Below are positions 18,284 to 28,340 of a stretch of 64,000 bases of DNA, piece by piece. The number at the start of each line of letters is the position of its first letter. The stretch's first letter is position 1. Source of the DNA: Rhodopseudomonas palustris. Lineage in GTDB: Bacteria > Pseudomonadota > Alphaproteobacteria > Rhizobiales > Xanthobacteraceae. The stretch is taken from NCBI RefSeq assembly GCF_003226555.1, contig NZ_QKQS01000001.1, positions 142,611 to 206,610 on the forward strand, read 5' to 3'. The position numbers and the translations under genes were made by a program. The notes beneath the pieces were generated by a model. That model did not search any database. It saw only the letters and a program-made list of their open reading frames with translations, and had not been told where the DNA came from.

Positions 18284-20092
18284 ATGACGAAGCACGATGC
18301 CGGCGCCCCCCGGCGCAAACTCCGCTCCAGCGAATGGTTCAACGATCCGCATAATCCCGGAATGACCGCGCTGTATCTCGAGCGCTACTTGAACTACGGG
18401 CTGACCCGCGCGGAACTGCAATCCGGCAAGCCGATCATCGGCATCGCCCAGACCGGCAACGACCTGTCGCCGTGCAACCGCCATCACCTCGAGCTGGCGC
18501 AACGGGTGCGCGAAGGCATCCGCGCCGCCGGCGGCCTCGCGATGGAATTCCCGGTGCATCCGATCCAGGAGACCGGCAAGCGGCCGACCGCGGCGCTCGA
18601 TCGCAATCTCGCTTATCTCGGCCTGGTCGAAGTGCTGTTCGGCTATCCGCTAGACGGCGTGGTGCTGACCACCGGCTGCGATAAGACGACCCCCGCGTGC
18701 CTGATGGCGGCGGCGACGGTCAACATTCCGGCGATCGTGCTGTCGGGCGGGCCGATGCTCAACGGCTGGCACAATGGCGAACGCACCGGCTCCGGCACGG
18801 TGGTGTGGAAGTCGCGCGAGCGGCTCGCCGCCGGCGAGATCGACTACGAGCAGTTCATGGAGATCGTCGCCTCCTCGGCGCCGTCGGTTGGGCACTGCAA
18901 CACCATGGGCACCGCCTCGACGATGAACTCGCTGGCCGAAGCGCTCGGCATGTCGCTGCCCGGCTGCGCCGCGATCCCCGCGCCGTATCGCGAGCGCGGC
19001 CAGATCGCCTACGAGACCGGGGTCCGCGCGGTCGAGATGGTGTGGGAGGATCTGAAGCCGTCCGATATCCTGACACGCAAGGCGTTCGAGAACGCGATCG
19101 TGGTCAATTCGGCGATCGGCGGCTCGACCAACGCACCGATCCATCTCAACGCGCTGGCGCGTCATGTCGGTGTCGAATTGTCGATCGACGACTGGCAGAG
19201 CGTCGGCCACGCCGTTCCGCTGCTGGTCAATCTGCAGCCGGCCGGCCTCTATCTCGGCGAGGAGTATCACCGCGCCGGCGGCGTGCCGACGGTGGTCGGC
19301 GAATTGATGCGTCATGGCAAGATCCATCAGGATGCGCTGACGGTGAACGGCAAGACCATGGGCGAGAACTGCGCGTCTGCGCCCGCCCCCGACGGCGACG
19401 TGATCCATCGCTACGAGACGCCGCTGGTGCACGACGCCGGCTTCCTGGTGCTGCGCGGCAATCTGTTCGACTCCGCGATCATGAAGACCAGCGTGATCAG
19501 CCTCGAATTCCGCGAGCGCTATCTGTCCAATCCGAAGGACCCGAACGCATTCGAAGGTCGCGCGATCGTGTTCGAAGGGCCGGAGGACTATCATCACCGC
19601 ATCGAGGATCCGGCGCTCGATATCGACGAGCACTGCATCCTGTTCGTGCGCGGCACCGGGCCGATCGGCTATCCGGGCGGCGCCGAGGTGATCAACATGC
19701 AGCCGCCGGCGGCGCTGCTCAAACGCGGCATCCACTCGCTGCCGTGCATCGGCGACGGCCGCCAATCCGGCACCTCGGGCTCACCGTCGATTTTGAACGC
19801 GACGCCCGAAGCCGCCGCCAATGGCGGCCTCGCCCTGCTCAAGACCGGCGACCGCGTCCGCATCGACCTCAACACGGGCAGCGCCGACATCCTGATCTCG
19901 GACGAGGAACTGACGCAGCGCCGCGCCGACCTCGCTGCGCAAGGCGGCTTCGCCTATCCGAAGCACCAGACGCCGTGGCAGGAGCTGTATCGCACCACGG
20001 TCGGCCAGCACGCCACCGGCGCCTGCATGGAGTTCGCCACCCGCTATCAGAACATCGCCGGCACCGTCGGCGTGTCGCGGCATAATCATTGA
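18284..20092 (+). CDS. Sugar-acid dehydratase of the IlvD/Edd family (L-arabinonate/D-xylonate dehydratase-like)
   Basis: A 602-residue Fe-S dehydratase converting an aldonic acid to its 2-keto-3-deoxy acid. Iron-sulfur ligand cysteines are visible in [10 protein letters not shown] and [12 protein letters not shown], with another likely in the NDLSPCN segment. The C-terminal [11 protein letters not shown] loop is typical of the sugar-acid branch rather than branched-chain amino-acid IlvD. GGGAGAGACG precedes ATG 18284. It is divergent from the sugar importer and followed by two SDR dehydrogenase genes. This gives the order expected for a non-phosphorylating sugar oxidation route. Confidence 0.9.
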   Translation: MTKHDAGAPRRKLRSSEWFNDPHNPGMTALYLERYLNYGLTRAELQSGKPIIGIAQTGNDLSPCNRHHLELAQRVREGIRAAGGLAMEFPVHPIQETGKRPTAALDRNLAYLGLVEVLFGYPLDGVVLTTGCDKTTPACLMAAATVNIPAIVLSGGPMLNGWHNGERTGSGTVVWKSRERLAAGEIDYEQFMEIVASSAPSVGHCNTMGTASTMNSLAEALGMSLPGCAAIPAPYRERGQIAYETGVRAVEMVWEDLKPSDILTRKAFENAIVVNSAIGGSTNAPIHLNALARHVGVELSIDDWQSVGHAVPLLVNLQPAGLYLGEEYHRAGGVPTVVGELMRHGKIHQDALTVNGKTMGENCASAPAPDGDVIHRYETPLVHDAGFLVLRGNLFDSAIMKTSVISLEFRERYLSNPKDPNAFEGRAIVFEGPEDYHHRIEDPALDIDEHCILFVRGTGPIGYPGGAEVINMQPPAALLKRGIHSLPCIGDGRQSGTSGSPSILNATPEAAANGGLALLKTGDRVRIDLNTGSADILISDEELTQRRADLAAQGGFAYPKHQTPWQELYRTTVGQHATGACMEFATRYQNIAGTVGVSRHNH

Positions 20093-20124
20093 TGGGCGCG
20101 GCGCGCGACAAATCATTTGGCAAC

Positions 20125-20225
20125 GTCATTCCGGGGCGCGCGCAAAGCGCGCGAACCCGGAATCTCGATGTGCTCTGAACTTCTGGATTCCGGGTCTGCG
20201 CCCTGCGGGCGCATCCCGGAATGAC
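20125..20225. repeat. Interspersed palindromic repeat, family A, copy 4
   Basis: GTCATTCCGGG...CCCGGAATGAC with internal CCCGGAATCT / TGGATTCCGGG arms, in the gap between the dehydratase and the first SDR gene. Confidence 0.85.
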
Positions 20226-20261
20226 AGCCAAGAGAGCTACGCGAACTAACGAGGAGAAAAC

Positions 20262-20996
20262 ATGACCGATCGCCTGAAAGGCAAGCACGCCTTCATCACC
20301 GCGGCGGCGGCCGGGATCGGGCGGGCGTCGGCGATCGCATTTGCGCGCGAGGGGGCCGAGGTGTTCGCCACCGATATCGACGAGGCCGGGCTGGCCTCGC
20401 TCACCGAGCACGGCATCGCGCGCACGGCGAAGCTCGACGTCCGCGACACCGCCGCGGTCGAAGCGATCGCCCGAGAGGCCGGCACTGTCGACATCCTGCT
20501 CAACGCCGCCGGCTTCGTGCATCACGGCACGGTGCTCGACTGCTCGGATACGAATTGGGACTTCTCGTTCGACCTCAACGTCAAGTCGATGCACCGCACC
20601 ATCCGGGCGTTTCTTCCAGCGATGCTGGAAGCCGGCCGCGGCTCGATCGTCAACATCTCGTCGGCCGCCGGCGTGTTCAAGGCGGCGCCGAACCGCTACG
20701 TCTACGGCGCCACCAAGGCGGCCGTCGCTGCGCTGACCCGCGCGGTCGCGGTCGATTTCATCACCCGCGGCATCCGCTGCAACGCGATCTGCCCCGGCAC
20801 CATCGAAACCCCGTCAATGCTCGGCCGCGCCGCCGCGCTCGGGCCGCAGGGCCGCGAGATGTTCGTGTCGCGCCAGCCGATGGGCCGGCTCGGCAACGCC
20901 GAAGAGATCGCCGCGCTGGCGGTGTACTTGGCGAGCGACGAAAGCGCCTTCACCACCGGCGTCGCCCACATCATCGACGGCGGCTGGACGTTGTGA
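20262..20996 (+). CDS. SDR dehydrogenase, 2-keto-3-deoxy-L-fuconate dehydrogenase-like
   Basis: A 244-residue classical short-chain dehydrogenase. The cofactor motif is TAAAAGIGRA, Asp follows beta-2 (ATDIDEAG, so NAD is likely), and the catalytic residues are S-x12-Y-x3-K (ISSAAG...YVYGATK). The N-terminal MTDRLKGKHAFITAA and the PGTIETPS region resemble the DHRS6/KDF-dehydrogenase group, which oxidises the 2-keto-3-deoxy sugar acid made by a dehydratase. It follows the dehydratase gene, separated by repeat A copy 4. It has its own AGGAG 8 bases before ATG. Confidence 0.85.
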   Translation: MTDRLKGKHAFITAAAAGIGRASAIAFAREGAEVFATDIDEAGLASLTEHGIARTAKLDVRDTAAVEAIAREAGTVDILLNAAGFVHHGTVLDCSDTNWDFSFDLNVKSMHRTIRAFLPAMLEAGRGSIVNISSAAGVFKAAPNRYVYGATKAAVAALTRAVAVDFITRGIRCNAICPGTIETPSMLGRAAALGPQGREMFVSRQPMGRLGNAEEIAALAVYLASDESAFTTGVAHIIDGGWTL

Positions 20997-21020
20997 ATAC
21001 GCCACGCCGACTACGCGGCC

Positions 21021-21127
21021 TCATCCTGAGGAGGCTGTGCAGCAGCCGTCTCGAAGGATGAGCCAAGGGGCAAGGCCGTGCCACCTCATGGTTCGAGACG
21101 GCGCTTCGCGCCTCCTCACCATGAGGA
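21021..21127. repeat. Interspersed palindromic repeat, family B, copy 2 (diverged)
   Basis: Outer arms CTCATCCTGAGG / CACCATGAGGAT and inner arms CGTCTCGAAGGATGAG / TTCGAGACG, between the two SDR genes. It is related to the 9316-9429 element but with different loop sequence. Confidence 0.8.
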
Positions 21128-21157
21128 TCCGGATCGAGTAGCAAGGATGATACTGCC

Positions 21158-21907
21158 ATGAACACCATCGACCTCAACCACCGCTGCGCTGTGGTCACCG
21201 GCGGCGCGCAGGGCATCGGACGGGCGATTGCCGAGCGGTTCGTTGCATCGGGCGCCAAGGTTGCGCTGTGGGACCACGACGTCGCGCTGGCCGAGCGCAC
21301 CGCCAAGGAGATCGGCGACGACGTGACCATCGCCGTGGCGGTCGACGTCACCGATCCGGCAGCGGTCGATGCCGCGCGCGACGCCACCTTGAAGGCATTC
21401 GGCAAGATCGACATCCTGGTCAACAATGCCGGCATCGCCGGCGTCAACAAGACGGTGTGGGACACCGACTACGCCGAGTGGCAGCGGGTGCTGAAGCTCA
21501 ATCTCGACGGGCCGTTTCTGTGCTGCAGATCGGTGGTGCCGTCGATGATCGCGCACAAATACGGCCGCATCGTCAACATCGCATCGATCGCCGGCAAGGA
21601 AGGCAACCCCAACGCCGCGCACTACTCGGCTTCGAAAGCCGGTGTGATCGCGCTGACCAAATCGCTCGGCAAGGAGCTCGCCGCCTACGACATCGCCGTC
21701 AACGCAGTGACGCCGGCCGCCGCGCGCACCGCGATCTTCGACCAGATGACGCAGACTCACATCGACTTCATGCTGTCGAAGATCCCGAAAGGCCGCTTCG
21801 TCCTGGTCGAAGAAGTCGCCGCGCTGGTGGCGTGGCTGGCGTCGGAAGACTGCGCGTTCTCGACCGGCGCGGTGTTCGACATCTCCGGCGGACGCGCGAC
21901 GTATTGA
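21158..21907 (+). CDS. SDR-family oxidoreductase (3-oxoacyl-ACP reductase-like, probable sugar dehydrogenase)
   Basis: A 249-residue classical SDR with TGGAQGIGRA cofactor motif, NNAG, ISIAG-type serine region and the catalytic YSASK. Asp at the end of beta-2 (LWDHD) favours NAD. Proteins annotated FabG-like in sugar-acid loci often oxidise the free sugar or a keto-deoxy acid. Here it is the last of the rightward dehydratase-SDR-SDR group. The end of the gene is followed by a compound repeat array. Confidence 0.85.
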   Translation: MNTIDLNHRCAVVTGGAQGIGRAIAERFVASGAKVALWDHDVALAERTAKEIGDDVTIAVAVDVTDPAAVDAARDATLKAFGKIDILVNNAGIAGVNKTVWDTDYAEWQRVLKLNLDGPFLCCRSVVPSMIAHKYGRIVNIASIAGKEGNPNAAHYSASKAGVIALTKSLGKELAAYDIAVNAVTPAAARTAIFDQMTQTHIDFMLSKIPKGRFVLVEEVAALVAWLASEDCAFSTGAVFDISGGRATY

Positions 21908-21930
21908 GCGACGGACTCGCCCCACCACCT

Positions 21931-21971
21931 CATTCCGGGGCGCTTGCGCAGCAAGCGAACCCGGAATCCAG
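21931..21971. repeat. Family A repeat, left half (interrupted copy 5)
   Basis: CATTCCGGGGCGC...GAACCCGGAATCC, equivalent to the left arm of other family A copies. The expected right arm is not adjacent but lies about 380 bases away at 22352-22388. Confidence 0.7.
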
Positions 21972-21982
21972 CGATGTTCTGC

Positions 21983-22122
21983 GCGCGCGAAAGCCTTGCT
22001 TCGTGCGCGAACGAGTCCCCCCAAGTCATCCCCGCGCAGGCGGGGATCCAGTATTCAGTGGCGTCCATGATAACCACGAAGGCCCTGCAATACTGGTTCG
22101 CCCGCCTGCGCGGGCGATGACG
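21983..22122. repeat. Family C compound repeat, copy 1
   Basis: A GCCTTGCTTCGTGCGCGAA leader, then a long hairpin whose arms are GTCATCCCCGCGCAGGCGGGG...CCAGTATT and AATACTGG...CCCGCCTGCGCGGGCGATGAC. It is nearly identical to the copy at 22170-22310. Confidence 0.88.
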
Positions 22123-22169
22123 GCTTTTGTCAGTGGTATTCGTCGTTCCGGGCATCGCCGCAGGCGACG

Positions 22170-22310
22170 GCGCGCGCAAGCCTTGCTTCGTGCGCGAAAA
22201 CTTCTCCCCATGTCATCCCCGCGCAGGCGGGGATCCAGTATTCCAGGGCTTCGATGATCACCACGAAGGCTCTGCAATACTGGTTCGCCCGCCTGCGCGG
22301 GCGATGACGG
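22170..22310. repeat. Family C compound repeat, copy 2
   Basis: Same structure as 21983-22122 with few differences, in direct orientation 187 bases downstream. The pair looks like a recent local duplication. Confidence 0.88.
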
Positions 22311-22351
22311 TTGTTGTTGATGACGGTCGTTGGTCATTGCCCGCGTCAGAT

Positions 22352-22388
22352 TGCGGGTTCGCGAGCTTTCGCTCGCGCCCCGGAATGA
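22352..22388. repeat. Family A repeat, right half (interrupted copy 5)
   Basis: GCGGGTTCGCGAGC...GCGCCCCGGAATGAG, the right arm expected for the half element at 21931-21971. Confidence 0.65.
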
Positions 22389-22407
22389 GGCGCGGGGAAC
22401 GGGTCCC

Positions 22408-23202
22408 CTATCCCTTGCCCTTGGTCCGGAAGATCACCGGCAGGCTGAAGGTCAAGCCTTCGTCGGCGACCAACGGCGGCGGGGCTGGGACCGGGTCGGA
22501 GCGCTTGATCATGTCGAGCGCGGCCTGATCGAAAGCGGGGTCGCCGGAGCCTTCGACGATCTTCATCGACAGCACATGGCCGAGCCGGTCGAGCTCGAAG
22601 CCGACCACGATCCGCACGTTCTTCTGCGAGGCATCCTTCGGATAGCGCTTGTGCTTGTCGAGAAACGCCACCAGTTCCTTCTGCCAGGTGGCGCGGATGC
22701 GAGCGGCGGCCTTGCCGACGCCCTGCGCCGGCGCCACCGAGCGCGGGCCCTCCTTGGCGGCCTCGTTGCTCGGCATTGCGGTGGCTTCGGCGGCCACCGA
22801 CTCGGTCGAGGCCTGCTGCTGTTGCTTGGCCTTTTCCTTCTGTTCCTCGTCAACCTTCTTGGGCGTCTCGGTGGTGACGACGCGGTCCGGCTCTTCGGTC
22901 TCCTGCGGCGTATCCTTCGGCAGGTCGCTCTCGTGCACCTCGGCCTTCTGCTCGTTGAGCGCCGGCGAGGCCATTGACGCCTCCGTGTCCGGGCCCGGCG
23001 GCAGATCGGACGCCTCGATCTTCGGTGACATCATCTCGACGCCGACCTCGATCGCCGGCGCACCGAGCGCATCGTCGTCGGCCTCGTCCGGCATGCTCAC
23101 CAGCGCCAGCGCCGCACCGCCGACATGCAACGCCACGGCGCCGACGGCGGCCATCAGCCAAAGCCGGTAAGAGCCATTGCGGTTGAGGTCAGGATCGGTC
23201 AT
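22408..23202 (-). CDS. tonB: TonB energy-transducing protein
   Basis: A 264-residue protein that passes proton-motive energy from ExbB/ExbD to outer-membrane receptors. It has one N-terminal membrane anchor (about 13-35). A long periplasmic spacer rich in Glu, Lys, Pro and Gln follows (about 40-165). The C-terminal TonB domain includes YPKDASQKNVRIVVGFELDR and the GSGDPAFDQAALDMI stretch. It is last in a leftward iron-uptake cluster, 102 bases after exbD. The C-terminal domain is of the TonB/TolA-like short type. Confidence 0.92.
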   Translation of the reverse strand: MTDPDLNRNGSYRLWLMAAVGAVALHVGGAALALVSMPDEADDDALGAPAIEVGVEMMSPKIEASDLPPGPDTEASMASPALNEQKAEVHESDLPKDTPQETEEPDRVVTTETPKKVDEEQKEKAKQQQQASTESVAAEATAMPSNEAAKEGPRSVAPAQGVGKAAARIRATWQKELVAFLDKHKRYPKDASQKNVRIVVGFELDRLGHVLSMKIVEGSGDPAFDQAALDMIKRSDPVPAPPPLVADEGLTFSLPVIFRTKGKG

Positions 23203-23304
23203 GCGATTGCGCTTCTAACAAAATGCAACTGTGTTGGCGAGCGGCGGAACCATCCAGCCCGGCGAAGCCCTTCAAGGGCCCCGCCTCGTCGCTCGCGAGG
23301 ACGG

Positions 23305-23754
23305 CTAATTGCCGTCCGGCTTGGCGCCCGGCACCGCTTCCAGTGCCACCAGCTTGATCTTGGCGTAGCCACCCGAGCGCAGCATCTCCAGCACCTCCAT
23401 CAGCTCGCCGTAAGGCACGGCGCGATCGGCGCGCAGGAAAATGAAACGGTCCTTGGTCATGTCCGGCATCGAGTCCAGCGTCTTGACCAGATCGACGCGC
23501 TTGACCTGGTTCTCGCCGATCGCCACCGCGAGGTCTGACTTGATGCTGACATAGGTCGGCTTGTCCGGCTTCTTCTGCGGCGTGGCGCTGGAGGTCGGCA
23601 GGCTGACCGGCAGGTCGACCGTCGACAGCGGCGCCGCCACCATGAAGATGATCAGCAGCACCAGCATCACGTCGATGAACGGCGTGACGTTGATCTCGTG
23701 GGTCTCGTCGAAATCGTCGTCGAGATCGTCGGAATTGCCGAGTGAGACAGCCAT
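23305..23754 (-). CDS. exbD: ExbD biopolymer transport protein
   Basis: A 149-residue inner-membrane protein with a single N-terminal membrane helix containing the conserved proton-path Asp (NVTPFIDVMLVLLIIFMV, about 22-39) and a periplasmic domain. It starts 3 bases after the exbB stop, so the two are translationally linked. Together with TonB and ExbB it powers the receptor encoded upstream. Confidence 0.95.
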   Translation of the reverse strand: MAVSLGNSDDLDDDFDETHEINVTPFIDVMLVLLIIFMVAAPLSTVDLPVSLPTSSATPQKKPDKPTYVSIKSDLAVAIGENQVKRVDLVKTLDSMPDMTKDRFIFLRADRAVPYGELMEVLEMLRSGGYAKIKLVALEAVPGAKPDGN

Positions 23755-23757
23755 GGC

Positions 23758-24729
23758 TCACTCCGCCGCGCGGGCGCGATGGGCGCTGCCGTGGCTGCGA
23801 TCGAGATCACGCGACAGCAACCGGCCGGCGGCGCCGGAGGCACGCGCGACCAGTTCGAGGTAGACTTTGATCTCGCGCGAGAAGTGATTGTAGATGATCA
23901 CCGCCGGGATCGCGGCGACCAGACCGATCGCGGTGGCGAGCAGCGCTTCGGCGATGCCGGGCGCGACCACCGCGAGATTGGTGGTCTGCGATTTCGAGAT
24001 GCCGATGAAGCTGTTCATGATGCCCCACACCGTGCCGAACAGGCCGATGAACGGTGCGGTGGCGCCGATGGTGGCGAGGAAGCCCATGCCGCGGCGCATG
24101 TGACGGCCCTCGGCGCGAACATATTCGCTGAACGACGACGCCGCACGCTCCTTGATGCCCTCGTCGCTCGCCAGCCCCGCCGACAGCTTCGCTTCGCGCA
24201 GCGCGGCCCCGAGCAACTGCGACAGCACGCTGTGTTTGTCGCCGAGCGCCATCTGCGCCTCGGCCATCGACCGCGACTCGCCGATCTGCTTCAGCGCGCG
24301 GCGCAGCCGGAAACGGGCGCGGCCGAGCTCGATCTTCTTGGCGATGAAGATCGTCCAGGTGATCACCGACGAGACCGCCAGACCGATCATCACGATTTTG
24401 ACGATGATGTCCGCGTTCAGGAACATCGTCCACGGCGACAGCTCGGACAGGCCAGGCACGACGCTGCCCGACGGGTGCCCCGCCTCTGACAGGGCCTGCG
24501 TCGCCACCGGTGCGGGCGCCGTGGCGGCCGGCGCAGCGGTCGCCGCAGGCGCAGGCGCCTCCGTCGGGGCGGGCGCAGGCGCAGTGGCTGCGGGCGCCGG
24601 CTGCGACGGAGCGGTGGCGTTCGGCGTCACCGCAGCAGGCGGCTGCTGCGCCAGCACAGAGGTCGGAGGCGCCAGCAGCGCCAGTGCGATTACGGCAACG
24701 CCGATCGATCGGAAGTTCAACATCGTCAT
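23758..24729 (-). CDS. exbB: ExbB proton channel protein with N-terminal signal and Pro/Ala-rich extension
   Basis: A 323-residue protein with a signal peptide (1-27) and a Pro/Ala-rich periplasmic linker (about 28-80). Three membrane helices follow. The conserved MotA/ExbB region has [16 protein letters not shown] and [20 protein letters not shown]. The extension resembles the long ExbB form of pseudomonads and alphaproteobacteria. Its start overlaps the hydroxylase stop (ATGA, 24726-24729), placing it in the same operon. Confidence 0.95.
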   Translation of the reverse strand: MTMLNFRSIGVAVIALALLAPPTSVLAQQPPAAVTPNATAPSQPAPAATAPAPAPTEAPAPAATAAPAATAPAPVATQALSEAGHPSGSVVPGLSELSPWTMFLNADIIVKIVMIGLAVSSVITWTIFIAKKIELGRARFRLRRALKQIGESRSMAEAQMALGDKHSVLSQLLGAALREAKLSAGLASDEGIKERAASSFSEYVRAEGRHMRRGMGFLATIGATAPFIGLFGTVWGIMNSFIGISKSQTTNLAVVAPGIAEALLATAIGLVAAIPAVIIYNHFSREIKVYLELVARASGAAGRLLSRDLDRSHGSAHRARAAE

Positions 24730-25415
24730 ACTTCGGCCCAGTAGCGGATGAGGTTGTGATAAATACCGGTCAATTTGACCGTTTCAGGGTCATCGCGTCC
24801 CAGCCGCTCGACCAGTGCCTGAATGGCGGTGTCGAGATCGTAGATCATGCTGCGCGCCTGCGCGTCACGTATCATGCTCTGCAGCCAGAAGAAAGACGCC
24901 ACCCGCGCACCGCGCGTGACCGGCGTCACCATATGCAGGCTGGTGGACGGGTACAACACGGCATCGCCCGCGGACAGTTTGACCTCGTGCGAGCCGTATG
25001 TGTCTTCGATCACCAGTTCGCCACCGTCATATTCATCGGGTTCGGCGAGAAATAAAGTGATCGACAGATCGGTACGGATGCGTAGCCCGGTGAGATGATC
25101 GCCGCGCACCGCATTGTCGACATGAATGCCGAAATGATGTCCGCCCGACGCCACGTAGCGATTGAACAGCGGCGGGAAGATCTGCAGCGGCACCGCAGCC
25201 GCTACGAATTTCGGGTTCGCGGTCAGTGCCGACACGATCCTGCGCCCGAGCGCACGCGCCAGTTCGCTGTCCGGCGGCAATTGCTCGTTACGCTTGACCA
25301 TCGCCGACTGCGCGCCGGCGGTGGAGCGGCCGTCCTCCCATTCCGCTCCGTCCATCAGGCGACGGAACTCCGCCACCTCGGACTTCGGCAGAACCTCGGG
25401 TATGCAGACCAGCAT
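24726..25415 (-). CDS. piuC: Fe(II)/2-oxoglutarate dioxygenase, PKHD-type hydroxylase (PiuC/YbiX)
   Basis: A 229-residue cytoplasmic non-haem iron oxygenase. The iron-binding H-x-D is HVD near residue 98 and the distal His is in SLHMVTPV near residue 158. The 2-oxoglutarate-binding Arg follows in [11 protein letters not shown]. Homologues are commonly encoded beside Fiu/PiuA-type receptors in iron-starvation operons. The gene follows the receptor by 25 bases and overlaps exbB. Its physiological substrate is not established. Confidence 0.93.
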   Translation of the reverse strand: MLVCIPEVLPKSEVAEFRRLMDGAEWEDGRSTAGAQSAMVKRNEQLPPDSELARALGRRIVSALTANPKFVAAAVPLQIFPPLFNRYVASGGHHFGIHVDNAVRGDHLTGLRIRTDLSITLFLAEPDEYDGGELVIEDTYGSHEVKLSAGDAVLYPSTSLHMVTPVTRGARVASFFWLQSMIRDAQARSMIYDLDTAIQALVERLGRDDPETVKLTGIYHNLIRYWAEV

Positions 25416-25440
25416 GGCCGCTCCAATTCCCGCGACGCGC

Positions 25441-27825
25441 TTACAGCGCGCCGCGTAGCGTCAGCCAGACCGACCGGCCCGGCGCAATGAACACGAACGG
25501 CGAGTTCGAACGATAGAACGCGTCGTAATACGTGGTGTTGAAGATGTTGTTGACCGACAACTTGGCGGTCATGTGTTTGTCGACTTTGAATTCGACAAAA
25601 CTGTCGAACCGCCAGTGCTCGGGCAGCACGTTGCCGTTGATCGCCGCGAAGGTGCCGCCGTAGATCTTGGAGGCGTACACCGCCTGCCCGCCGACTTCCC
25701 AGTGATCGTCGAACCTGTATTTGGTCAGCAGGTTGAACGACTGATGCGCGATATTGGCGAGCTGCGCGCCGACCGAATTCGGATCGATCGACTGCAGCAC
25801 CTTGCTTTCCATCAGCACCAGGCCGCCGAACACGCTCCAGCGGTCGGTGATCTTGCCGGCGGCTTCGAGATCGATGCCGCGGACGCGGTACACGCCGGTC
25901 GACAGGATGTTGCTGCCGACGGTCTCGCGGGCGTTCGACTTCTGGGTTTCGAACAGCGACGCGGTCAAGAGCAGCCGGCGGTTGAACAGCTCCCATTTAG
26001 TGCCGACTTCCGCCGCCTTGTTCATTTCCGGCGGCAGCGCCTGGAAGGTGGTGTTGTTGACGACGAGGCCGCCATAGGCGGTGCCCGAGGCGTCGAGTTC
26101 GGCGCCGACCGGATTGGTCGACGTCGCATAGGCGGCGTACAGGCTGGCGTAAGGCAGCGGCTTCACCACCGCGCCGAGATTGTAGTTCCACATCCCCGAC
26201 TGCACGCCGGTCGAGGCAGATCGGTTTTCGCCCTTGATGTCGTAATCGTCGTAGCGCACGCCGCCATTGAGGATGACGACGTCGTTCCAATTTGCCGTCT
26301 CGATCAGATAGGTCGATTTGGTGTCGACGGTGATGTAGGTCGGGTTGTAGGAGCGCTGCGGCTGGGTCGCGAAGTCGAGCGTATTCGGCGGGTTGAGCAG
26401 CGGCACGATCACGCGGTTGCCGGTCTGGAAGCCGGCGAGCTCGGCAGTGAGTCCCGCATAGGTGTCGCGCATCACGCTTTCGCGCGAGATCTCGGCACCG
26501 CCCACCAAGGTGTGCTTCACCCCGCCGACGTCGAATTTGTAGGTCAGGTCGGTCTGGTTGGCGAGCACGTCGGTGGTCTGATAGCGGCTCTGCGACGCGA
26601 GCGAGACCGTGGTGGCGGTCGGGTTGCTCGGCAGCGTGCCGATGTAGTCGAGCACGGAGTGCGCGGCGCGCGACCGATTGGTCAGTGTGAGGTCCGGCGT
26701 GATCGCGAATTCGCCGGTGACCGTGCCGAAGTCCTGCTTGGCCTTCTGGAAGTCGCGATTGACGAAGCCGTAGTAGGTTTCGCGCGGCACATTGACGTCG
26801 GTCGAGGGCCGGCGCAGCGCAGTGTTGTACGGCACGCCGAAATCCGGCAGGCCGTCGAGGTCGGTGTGCACGTAGTTCGCCGTGACCTTGATGGCGTCGG
26901 TCGGCGTCCACTTCACCGCGGCGAGCGTGCCCCAGCGATCGTCGGTGACGAAGTTGCGGCCGGCAACCTTGGCGTCCTGGTACAAGCCGTCGACTCGCAC
27001 CGCCAGCGTCGGGCTCAGCACCTGGTTGACGTCGACGGTGACGCGCTTGGTGGCGTCGGAGCCGAACGTGGTCTCCGCCTTGGTAAAGTTGCCTGCGGTG
27101 GTGGCTTGCTTGGTGACGATGTTGATGGCGCCACCGGCAGTGCCGCGGCCCGCCATGGTCGAGGCCGGGCCGCGCAGGATTTCGACCTGCTCGGTGAAGA
27201 AGTTCTCGCGGATCGAGATCGCCGGATCACGGATGCCGTCGATGAACACGTCGTTGCGGGCGTCGAAGCCGCGGATGAAGAAGCGGTCGCCGAACGCGTT
27301 GCCGCCCTCCCCGGTGCCGAGCGTGACGCCGGCGGTGGAGCGCGCCACTTCGCGCAGCGAGGTGGCGTTCTTGTCCTCGAGCAGTTCCTTGGTGAGCACC
27401 GTCACGGTCCGCGGCGTATTCAGCAGCGGCTCGGTGAATTTGGTGCCCGACAGTCGGTCGACCTTGTAGGGCGCAGCGGCATCTGCGTAGGGGTTACGAT
27501 CCGCCGACAGCGCACCGGCATTGGGAAACGGCACCGGTTGCACCTGGGTCGGCTGGGACCGGCGCGCGGCGCGGCGCAGTGCAGTCCGGGCGCGCATCTG
27601 ATCGGGAGTCGGCCGCGCCGCTGCGGGCTTCGGCCGCGCCACCGGCGCATCGACCGTTACCGCCGGCAGGCTCGGCTGCTGAGCCTCGGCGCCGCCGATC
27701 GACGCCACCGCAATGATGCCGGCGACCGCCGACACTTTGCGGCCATACGTGCCATCGAACTCCTGATCGCCCCTGCGCATCGCTGCTTCAGCACGCAACG
27801 ATCGCGGCGCCTTCGCCCCGTTCAT
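25441..27825 (-). CDS. TonB-dependent siderophore receptor (Fiu/CirA-like catecholate type)
   Basis: A 794-residue outer-membrane receptor. It has a long N-terminus with signal region (to about residue 48, ending EAQQ) and a TonB-box-like PAVTVDA. The plug domain follows (about 110-260: [44 protein letters not shown]). The beta-barrel ends in [12 protein letters not shown], so the last residue is Leu rather than the usual Phe. ATG 27825 was preferred over the first in-frame start (27903) because it is preceded by GGGGGCGGA. It is the first gene of the piuC-exbB-exbD-tonB cluster, and candidate Irr boxes lie upstream. Confidence 0.93.
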   Translation of the reverse strand: MNGAKAPRSLRAEAAMRRGDQEFDGTYGRKVSAVAGIIAVASIGGAEAQQPSLPAVTVDAPVARPKPAAARPTPDQMRARTALRRAARRSQPTQVQPVPFPNAGALSADRNPYADAAAPYKVDRLSGTKFTEPLLNTPRTVTVLTKELLEDKNATSLREVARSTAGVTLGTGEGGNAFGDRFFIRGFDARNDVFIDGIRDPAISIRENFFTEQVEILRGPASTMAGRGTAGGAINIVTKQATTAGNFTKAETTFGSDATKRVTVDVNQVLSPTLAVRVDGLYQDAKVAGRNFVTDDRWGTLAAVKWTPTDAIKVTANYVHTDLDGLPDFGVPYNTALRRPSTDVNVPRETYYGFVNRDFQKAKQDFGTVTGEFAITPDLTLTNRSRAAHSVLDYIGTLPSNPTATTVSLASQSRYQTTDVLANQTDLTYKFDVGGVKHTLVGGAEISRESVMRDTYAGLTAELAGFQTGNRVIVPLLNPPNTLDFATQPQRSYNPTYITVDTKSTYLIETANWNDVVILNGGVRYDDYDIKGENRSASTGVQSGMWNYNLGAVVKPLPYASLYAAYATSTNPVGAELDASGTAYGGLVVNNTTFQALPPEMNKAAEVGTKWELFNRRLLLTASLFETQKSNARETVGSNILSTGVYRVRGIDLEAAGKITDRWSVFGGLVLMESKVLQSIDPNSVGAQLANIAHQSFNLLTKYRFDDHWEVGGQAVYASKIYGGTFAAINGNVLPEHWRFDSFVEFKVDKHMTAKLSVNNIFNTTYYDAFYRSNSPFVFIAPGRSVWLTLRGAL

Positions 27826-27940
27826 GTTAATCCGCCCCCAAGGAATGCTGTTGCTAATTACAAGCAGTCGTTGAGAGCTATCGGCCGCGAGGTACAGGGT
27901 CAACGCACGTCGAATTACCGCGCGCTGGAATCGTTCAAGA

Positions 27941-27955
27941 TAATAACCATTCTAA
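27941..27955. promoter_or_regulatory. Candidate Irr/ICE-like box upstream of the siderophore receptor
   Basis: TAATAA-CCA-TTCTAA, compared with the iron-control-element pattern TTAGAA-N3-TTCTAA (one arm exact, the other 4 of 6). It lies about 115 bases upstream of the receptor start. A TATTAT-like -10 overlaps it on the minus strand. Confidence 0.35.
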
Positions 27956-28042
27956 GACTCGTTCCGAACTTCGATCGGCCGCAGCCGCACAACCATTCAG
28001 CGCAACGCTCGTGAACCGAGCAAATGATCAGTCGCTCAGCAA

Positions 28043-28059
28043 TTTGAAACGGTTCTAAA
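28043..28059. promoter_or_regulatory. Candidate Irr/ICE-like box
   Basis: TTTGAAAC-G-GTTCTAAA, an imperfect 8+1+8 palindrome whose right arm fits the ICE half-site. It lies between the receptor gene and the 81-residue protein gene, about 218 bases upstream of the receptor. Confidence 0.4.
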
Positions 28060-28094
28060 CTGAAACAGCGCGAGATCGTGCTCAGCTCACCGGC

Positions 28095-28340
28095 TCACGC
28101 GTCGTCGCGGCTCGGCGGCTTCATCAGCGAGAACATCTCGTCGACGGTCTGCTGCGCGGCGAGTCGGACGCGCTCGGTGTCCAGCATCCCGTCGATCCGG
28201 ATGCCGCGGACCACGGCACGGATCTCGTCGCGAAACTCACTGAGAAACTGCAACGGGTCGCGCTGCTCGTTGGCCACGCGCGCGATCAGCCCGGTGATCA
28301 GGATCTGGCAGGCGATCATCCGGCCGTTGAGCTCTTCCAT
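28095..28340 (-). CDS. Small hypothetical protein, 81 residues
   Basis: An uncharacterised acidic/helical protein with no signal peptide or membrane segment. It is leucine- and isoleucine-rich (MIACQILITGLIARVAN, then a long helix-prone part to VDEMFSLMKPPSRDDA). ATG 28340 follows an excellent ribosome binding site (GGGAGGGCAGC). It sits between the iron-uptake cluster and the RND efflux genes, with an Irr-like box on each side (28043 and 28418). Iron-responsive expression is inferred. I cannot name a family. Confidence 0.72.
   Translation of the reverse strand: MEELNGRMIACQILITGLIARVANEQRDPLQFLSEFRDEIRAVVRGIRIDGMLDTERVRLAAQQTVDEMFSLMKPPSRDDA

Noticed and set aside
21931..22388. Possible CRISPR array, because of directly repeated hairpin units
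   Set aside because: There are only two 140-base units with no regular short repeats or unique spacers, and no cas genes.
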